From assembly GCF_014204535.1 (NCBI RefSeq), contig NZ_JACHLR010000011.1:1-64000 (forward strand): a DNA stretch of 64,000 nucleotides, given 5' to 3'. Below, piece by piece: positions 57,293 to 64,000 of the stretch. Origin of the DNA: Novosphingobium chloroacetimidivorans (GTDB lineage Bacteria; Pseudomonadota; Alphaproteobacteria; Sphingomonadales; Sphingomonadaceae). The notes beneath the pieces are model-generated. The model searched no databases and was not told the origin of the DNA. It worked only from the letters and a program-made list of their open reading frames with translations. Positions within the stretch are counted from its first letter, which is position 1; every line of letters starts with the position of its first letter. Made by a program: the position numbers and the translations under genes.

Positions 57293-58221
57293 TGAGCGAC
57301 GTGATCGATGCCGAACGAGCCGCTCCGGCCTCAAGCCCCGCTGCCGGCGTCTCTCCGTTCGCCGAGCTGCCGGGCGACATCGCCGTGTCGTTCGAGTTCT
57401 TCCCGCCCAAGACCGAGAAGATGGACGCGCAGCTGTGGGATGCGATCACGCAGCTGGCTCCGCTCTCGCCCAGCTTCGTGTCGGTCACCTACGGCGCCGG
57501 AGGCTCCACCCGTGAGCGCACGCACGCCACCGTCGCGCGGATCGCGCGCGAAACCGACCTGCGCCCTGCCGCGCACCTGACGTGCGTCGCGGCGAGCAAG
57601 GCGGAGATCGCCGAGGTGGCCGACCAGTACTGGCAGGCCGGCGTGCGCCACATCGTTGCCCTGCGCGGCGATCCGCCACCGGCCGACGGCGGCACCTTCG
57701 TGCCCCATCCGGAGGGTTACGCCAGCGCCGCGGATCTCGTCGCCGGCCTGAAGGCGCAGCACGACTTCGAGATCTCGGTCGCGGCCTATCCCGAAGTTCA
57801 CCCCGAAGCGCTGAGCGACCAGCATGACCTCGACAACCTGAAGCGCAAGCTGGATGCCGGGGCGACGCGGGCGATCACACAGTTCTTCTATTCGACCGAT
57901 GCCTATTTCCGTTTCCTCGACAAGGTTCTGGCGGCCGGGATCGACGCACCGATCCTGCCGGGGATCATGCCGGTGACCAACTTCGCCGCGATCCGCCGCA
58001 TGTCGGGCAACACCGAGATCCCCGGCTGGCTGGAGACGATGTTCGAAGGCCTCGACGAACGTCCTGGTCCGCGCGCGCTGGTCGCGGCGGTGGCGGCGGC
58101 GGACTTGTGCCGGCGCCTCTACGAAGGCGGCGTGCGCGACTTCCACTTCTATACGCTCAACCGGGCGGAGCAGGCCTATGCGGTCTGCCAGCTGCTCGGC
58201 GTGCGGCCCAAGGAGGCCTGA
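57292..58221 (+). CDS. metF: methylenetetrahydrofolate reductase
   Basis: 309 residues, FAD-dependent TIM barrel producing 5-methyl-THF for methionine synthase. VSFEFFPPKTEKMDAQLWDA carries the catalytic Glu of the N-terminal strand, followed by FVSVTYGAGGSTRERTHATV, HIVALRGDPPPADGGTF, ITQFFYSTDAYFRFLDKVLA and LPGIMPVTNFAAIRRMSG. Two adjacent ATGs (57289, 57292) are possible; the second gives better spacing from GAAGAGG. The C-terminus ends HFYTLNRAEQAYAVCQLLG. One base separates its stop from the metH1 region. Confidence 0.95.
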   Translation: MSDVIDAERAAPASSPAAGVSPFAELPGDIAVSFEFFPPKTEKMDAQLWDAITQLAPLSPSFVSVTYGAGGSTRERTHATVARIARETDLRPAAHLTCVAASKAEIAEVADQYWQAGVRHIVALRGDPPPADGGTFVPHPEGYASAADLVAGLKAQHDFEISVAAYPEVHPEALSDQHDLDNLKRKLDAGATRAITQFFYSTDAYFRFLDKVLAAGIDAPILPGIMPVTNFAAIRRMSGNTEIPGWLETMFEGLDERPGPRALVAAVAAADLCRRLYEGGVRDFHFYTLNRAEQAYAVCQLLGVRPKEA

Positions 58222-58222
58222 C

Positions 58223-59272
58223 ATGACCACCCCCCGCGAACAATTCCTGGCCGAAGCGGCCAAGCGCATCCTCATCACCGACGGCGCATTCGGGACCGAG
58301 ATCCAGAACTGGAAGCTGGCCGAAGCCGACTACGCCGGCGCGCTGGGGCTGAGCCACGACCAGAAGGGCAATAACGACATCCTCGCGCTGACCAAGCCCG
58401 AGGTGCCCGAGTCCATCCACCGCGCCTATTTCGAGGCGGGCGCCGACATCGCCGAAACCAATACCTTTTCCGCCAACCGCATCAGCCAGGCCGATTATGG
58501 CGCCGAGCACCTCGTACGCGAGATCAACGTGGAGAGCGCCAGGCTCGCCCGCCGTCTGGCCGACGAATATGCCGCCAAGGACGGCCGCCCCCGCTTCGTC
58601 GCCGGCGCGATCGGGCCGACCAACAAGACGCTGTCGCTCAGCCCCGACGTCAACGACCCGGGCTATCGCGAGATCGACTGGGACACGCTGGTCGACGTCT
58701 ATCTCGAACAAGCCCGTGCCTTGGTCGAAGGCGGAGCCGACTTCATCCTGATCGAGACGGTGTTCGATACGCTGAACGCCAAGGCCGGGATCATGGCCGT
58801 GCGCAAGCTGGAAGCCGAACTGGGCCGTGAAGTGCCGATCATGCTGTCGATGACGCTGACCGACCTTTCGGGCCGCAACCTCTCGGGCCATACGGTCGAG
58901 GCGTTCTGGCACGCGGTGCGCCACGCCAAGCCGCTGACGATCGGGCTCAACTGCTCGTTCGGCGCCACCCAGCTGCGCCCGCACGTCAAGACGCTGGCCG
59001 AGACCGCCGACACGCTGATCATGATCTACCCCAACGCGGGCCTGCCCAACGAACTGGGCGCTTACGATGAGATGCCCGACACCACCGCCGGTTTCGTGTC
59101 CGAGTGGGCGATCGCGGGCCAAGTCAACGTACTGGGCGGCTGCTGCGGTTCCACCCCGGCGCACATCGCGGCAATGGCCAAGGCGGTGGCCGGCCTGCCC
59201 GCGCGGCAGCTGCCGGCGCTGGAGCCGGTGACGCGTCTCGCGGGCCTCGAACCGTTCATCATGGCCGCCTGA
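58223..59272 (+). CDS. metH: methionine synthase, homocysteine-binding half (split MetH)
   Basis: 349 residues corresponding to the N-terminal homocysteine S-methyltransferase domain of cobalamin-dependent methionine synthase. ILITDGAFGTEIQNWKLAEA and AGADIAETNTFSANRISQAD open the barrel; the zinc-binding cysteines are in GLNCSFGATQLRPHV and VLGGCCGSTPAHIAAMAKAV. The protein stops where the folate domain would start; that domain is in the separate gene at 59934. AGGAGG precedes the ATG, and only one base separates it from metF. Must act together with the second half. Confidence 0.95.
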   Translation: MTTPREQFLAEAAKRILITDGAFGTEIQNWKLAEADYAGALGLSHDQKGNNDILALTKPEVPESIHRAYFEAGADIAETNTFSANRISQADYGAEHLVREINVESARLARRLADEYAAKDGRPRFVAGAIGPTNKTLSLSPDVNDPGYREIDWDTLVDVYLEQARALVEGGADFILIETVFDTLNAKAGIMAVRKLEAELGREVPIMLSMTLTDLSGRNLSGHTVEAFWHAVRHAKPLTIGLNCSFGATQLRPHVKTLAETADTLIMIYPNAGLPNELGAYDEMPDTTAGFVSEWAIAGQVNVLGGCCGSTPAHIAAMAKAVAGLPARQLPALEPVTRLAGLEPFIMAA

Positions 59273-59273
59273 C

Positions 59274-59792
59274 TTGGCCGAGAGACCTGCCTGGACCGTC
59301 CGGACCGCCGGACCCGACGACGCGAGCGCACTGGCTCTCGTGGGCGCGGCGACGTTCCTGGATACGTTTGCCGGCGTGATCGAAGGGTCGGCCATCGTCG
59401 GGCACTGCGCCGCCAATCACACTGCGGAAAGCTATGCCGACCTGTTCGCCAAGGGCGCGCAGGCCTGGCTCGGCGAAGCGGAGGGCGGCGCTCCGGTCGG
59501 TTATGCGCTGATCGCAGAGCCGGACTTGGCAGCGGCCCTGCCCGGCGATGTCGAACTGAAGCGCATCTATTCACTCTCCCGCTTCCACGGCAGCGGCCTG
59601 GGCGGAGCGCTGATGTCGGCCGCGGTCGCGGGTGCAGCTGAGCATGACCGCTTGCTGCTCGGCGTCAAGGCCGACAACCATCGCGCTATCGCTTTCTACC
59701 GCAAGCAAGGCTTTGACCCTCTCGCCACGCGCCAGTTCAACGTCGGCGGCAAGCTGTTCGATGATCTCGTTTTAGCCCGACCTCTCTCATGA
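59274..59792 (+). CDS. GNAT-family N-acetyltransferase
   Basis: 172 residues. WTVRTAGPDDASALALVGAA opens the GNAT fold, GYALIAEPD is strand 4, ELKRIYSLSRFHGSGLGGAL is the acetyl-CoA loop (with R-x-x-G-x-G-L-G in place of the usual Q/RxxGxG/A) and LLLGVKADNHRAIAFYRKQG completes it. Starts at TTG 59274, just past the metH1 stop, so it is co-transcribed with the two methionine synthase halves. Acceptor unknown; a free amino acid or a ribosomal protein are common choices. Confidence 0.82.
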   Translation: MAERPAWTVRTAGPDDASALALVGAATFLDTFAGVIEGSAIVGHCAANHTAESYADLFAKGAQAWLGEAEGGAPVGYALIAEPDLAAALPGDVELKRIYSLSRFHGSGLGGALMSAAVAGAAEHDRLLLGVKADNHRAIAFYRKQGFDPLATRQFNVGGKLFDDLVLARPLS

Positions 59793-59806
59793 CCATCACC
59801 CGACAG

Positions 59807-59925
59807 CCGTTCGTGTCGAGCCCTTCGGCAGGCTCGGGACAGGCTGCCGATTTTCAATCGTCAGTCGAGACACGGCAACACAGCGCCTGCCCCACGTGTC
59901 TCGACTTCGCTCGACACGAACGGAG
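59807..59925. repeat. paired palindromes (CGTTCGTGTCGAG family)
   Basis: The left arm CGTTCGTGTCGAGCCCTTCG is mirrored by TTCGCTCGACACGAACGGAG at the right. Between them lie AGTCGAGACACGG and GTGTCTCGACTTCG, a second nested inverted pair. A relative lies at 62693-62768, on the other side of metH2. Confidence 0.85.
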
Positions 59926-59933
59926 TTTTTGAC

Positions 59934-62678
<2,745 letters not shown>

Positions 62679-62692
62679 GGCGCTCCCCCTCT

Positions 62693-62768
62693 CCGTTCGT
62701 GTCGAGCGAAGGCGAGACACAACAGTGCTGGAACCGCGTGTATCGGCTTCTCGACACGATCGGCATGG
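62693..62768. repeat. palindromic repeat (CGTTCGTGTCGAG family), second copy
   Basis: CCGTTCGTGTCGAGCGAAGG is followed by CGAGACACAAC, and at the far end TTCTCGACACGATCGG is its partial mirror. Shorter and less perfect than the copy before metH2. Confidence 0.75.
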
Positions 62769-62781
62769 TAGGAACAATGGC

Positions 62782-63363
62782 ATGAACAGCACCGGCTCAA
62801 CCGCCAAGATCGTCAGCCGTGAGGTGGTGTTCCAGGGCTGGTACACCTTCTTCCGCCTCTTGGTGGAGATGCCGGATGGCCAGGTGGTCGACCGCGAGCT
62901 GCTCCATCGTGGCATGGCCTGCGCTGTCCTGCCTTATGACCCCGTGCGCCGCGTCGCGATGCTGATCACCCAGCCGCGGCCCGGCGCGCTTCACCTTGGC
63001 GTGCCGAGCCCATACGAGGTCATCGCCGGCAGCCTCGACGGCGCGTCCCCCGCCGAGCGCATCGTCGAAGAGGCGATGGAGGAAGGTGGCTTGCGGCTAG
63101 GCCGCGTCGAGCCGATCACCAACATGTGGTCGATGATCCCGGTCTCCACCGAGCGGGTCCAGCTCTACCTCGCCGAATATGGCGCCGCCGATCGGGTCGC
63201 CGCTGGCGGCGGCAATGCGAACGAGCACGAGAACATCGTCGTTCACGAACTCGGCTTGGACGAGCTGCGCGACCTGACGATGTCGGGCGAGCTGAGCGAT
63301 GCCAAGACGCTGATCCTGGCCCAGGCCCTGATGCTGCGGCATCCGGAGCTCTGGCGGGCTTGA
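62782..63363 (+). CDS. NUDIX hydrolase (NudK/ADP-sugar pyrophosphatase-like)
   Basis: 193 residues. The N-terminal REVVFQGWYTFFRLLVEMPD and HRGMACAVLPYDPVRRVAML are typical of nucleotide-sugar NUDIX enzymes. The NUDIX box reads AGSLDGASPAERIVEEAMEE plus GG; the Arg of the usual REUxEE core is replaced by Glu (VEEAMEE), while the metal-binding Glu pair is kept. The following ITNMWSMIPVSTERVQLYLA resembles the GDP-mannose/ADP-ribose group. ATG 62782 has GTAGGA at good spacing. Confidence 0.85.
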   Translation: MNSTGSTAKIVSREVVFQGWYTFFRLLVEMPDGQVVDRELLHRGMACAVLPYDPVRRVAMLITQPRPGALHLGVPSPYEVIAGSLDGASPAERIVEEAMEEGGLRLGRVEPITNMWSMIPVSTERVQLYLAEYGAADRVAAGGGNANEHENIVVHELGLDELRDLTMSGELSDAKTLILAQALMLRHPELWRA

Positions 63364-63481
63364 GCGGCAAAGGCGGGCCAGGGCGGAGCGGGCTTCGGGT
63401 AGACCGCCGCCAGACACCTCTCCTCCTCAGACCGCAGCAAGCCCCTCCCACGTCCCGACCCGATCTGCCATAGGGGCGGCA

Positions 63482-64000
63482 ATGCTCGAAACTGCTCCGC
63501 CGCAAGCTCTAACCGCCCTCCACGACACGTTCGGCTTTCCCGCCTTCCGGGGCGTGCAGGAGCAGGTGGTGGCACGTGTGCTGGACGGACGCTCGACCCT
63601 GGCGGTGATGCCCACGGGCGCCGGCAAGTCGCTGACCTATCAGTTGCCCGCGGTCATGCTGGAGGGCACGTGCGTGGTCGTCTCGCCGCTGATCGCGCTG
63701 ATGCACGACCAGCTGCGCAGCGCGACGGCGAACGGCATCCGCGCCGCGACGCTCACCAGCGCCGACAGCGACCGCGAAGTGACAATCGAGCGCTTCCGCA
63801 ACGGCGAGCTCGATTTGCTCTACGTCGCGCCCGAGCGTGCCAGCCAGTCGCACTTCCGCGACCTGCTCAGCCGTGCGCGCGTCTCGCTGTTCGCCATCGA
63901 CGAGGCGCACTGCGTCTCGGAGTGGGGCCACGATTTCCGCCCCGATTACCGCCTGCTGCGCCCCTTGCTCGACAGCTTCCCGCAAGTGCCACGCCTCGCC
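63482..64000 (+). CDS. recQ: ATP-dependent DNA helicase RecQ (5' part, cut by window edge)
   Basis: The first 173 codons are in the window and the frame is still open at the edge. Superfamily 2 helicase motifs are in order: HDTFGFPAFRGVQEQVVARV (motif 0), AVMPTGAGKSLTYQLPAVML (Walker A), VVSPLIALMHDQLRSA (motif Ia), LLYVAPERASQSHFRDLL (Ib) and LFAIDEAHCVSEWGHDFRPD (DEAH box with the RecQ aromatic-rich loop). Role: unwinding in recombination and replication-fork repair. The gap 63364-63481 shows nothing else. Confidence 0.95.
   Translation, partial: MLETAPPQALTALHDTFGFPAFRGVQEQVVARVLDGRSTLAVMPTGAGKSLTYQLPAVMLEGTCVVVSPLIALMHDQLRSATANGIRAATLTSADSDREVTIERFRNGELDLLYVAPERASQSHFRDLLSRARVSLFAIDEAHCVSEWGHDFRPDYRLLRPLLDSFPQVPRLA

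Overview
This is a GC-rich chromosomal window from an alphaproteobacterium, almost certainly a sphingomonad (Novosphingobium/Sphingomonas type). The gene content supports this: methionine synthase split into two genes with an ArsR-methyltransferase regulator and metF, a GltX2-type glutamyl-tRNA synthetase, a TorF-type porin, an EcfG-like promoter in front of a clade II catalase, and many families of paired short palindromes in intergenic spaces. No rRNA, tRNA or CRISPR array was found.

Layout. Bases 1-655 are a graveyard of mobile DNA: the end of an IS5-type transposase, a PIN-domain toxin remnant and an integrase remnant. From 656 to 14817 lies a large sugar/glycoconjugate locus. Seven tightly overlapping leftward genes (656-8318) encode three nucleotide-sugar epimerase/decarboxylases, one GT4 glycosyltransferase and three tandem CgeB-like glycosyltransferases. 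Four rightward genes (8549-12042) encode a histidine phosphatase, a methyltransferase, an apparently circularly permuted glycosidase-like protein and inositol-1-phosphate synthase, and two oxidoreductases follow (12851-14817). This is the best candidate for an undescribed system: a secreted or membrane-bound glycoside, possibly built on inositol.

Bases 14961-21401 hold housekeeping metabolism (purU, a nitronate monooxygenase, lysC, ubiG, an ArsC-like reductase, aroC). A strong sigma70-type promoter near 19480 drives a region with no recognisable gene, a candidate non-coding RNA.

Bases 21402-33472, between aroC and guaA, form an accessory region in decay: AraC and LysR regulators, SnoaL-like secreted proteins, two SDRs, an aldehyde dehydrogenase, a frameshifted amidohydrolase, an NmrA-DUF885 chimera, a LysR gene with an in-frame stop, an internally deleted aldo/keto reductase, and an integrase relic next to the 3' end of guaA. 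An integrative element at guaA is a plausible origin.

Bases 33473-55495 are mostly core genes: guaA, a 26-residue small-protein gene, an M20 peptidase, gyrB (apparently leaderless), a zincin-like protein, a 5'-nucleotidase lipoprotein, lgt, a MidA-type methyltransferase, glnD, a PHB-linked patatin with 3-hydroxybutyrate dehydrogenase, rluE, gltX, a porin and katE. Bases 56260-62678 form a methionine/one-carbon operon (ArsR-methyltransferase, metF, metH1, GNAT, metH2) controlled by a near-ideal palindromic operator. metH2 carries an in-frame copy of one of the genome's palindromic repeats inside its coding sequence. The window ends in a NUDIX gene and the start of recQ.
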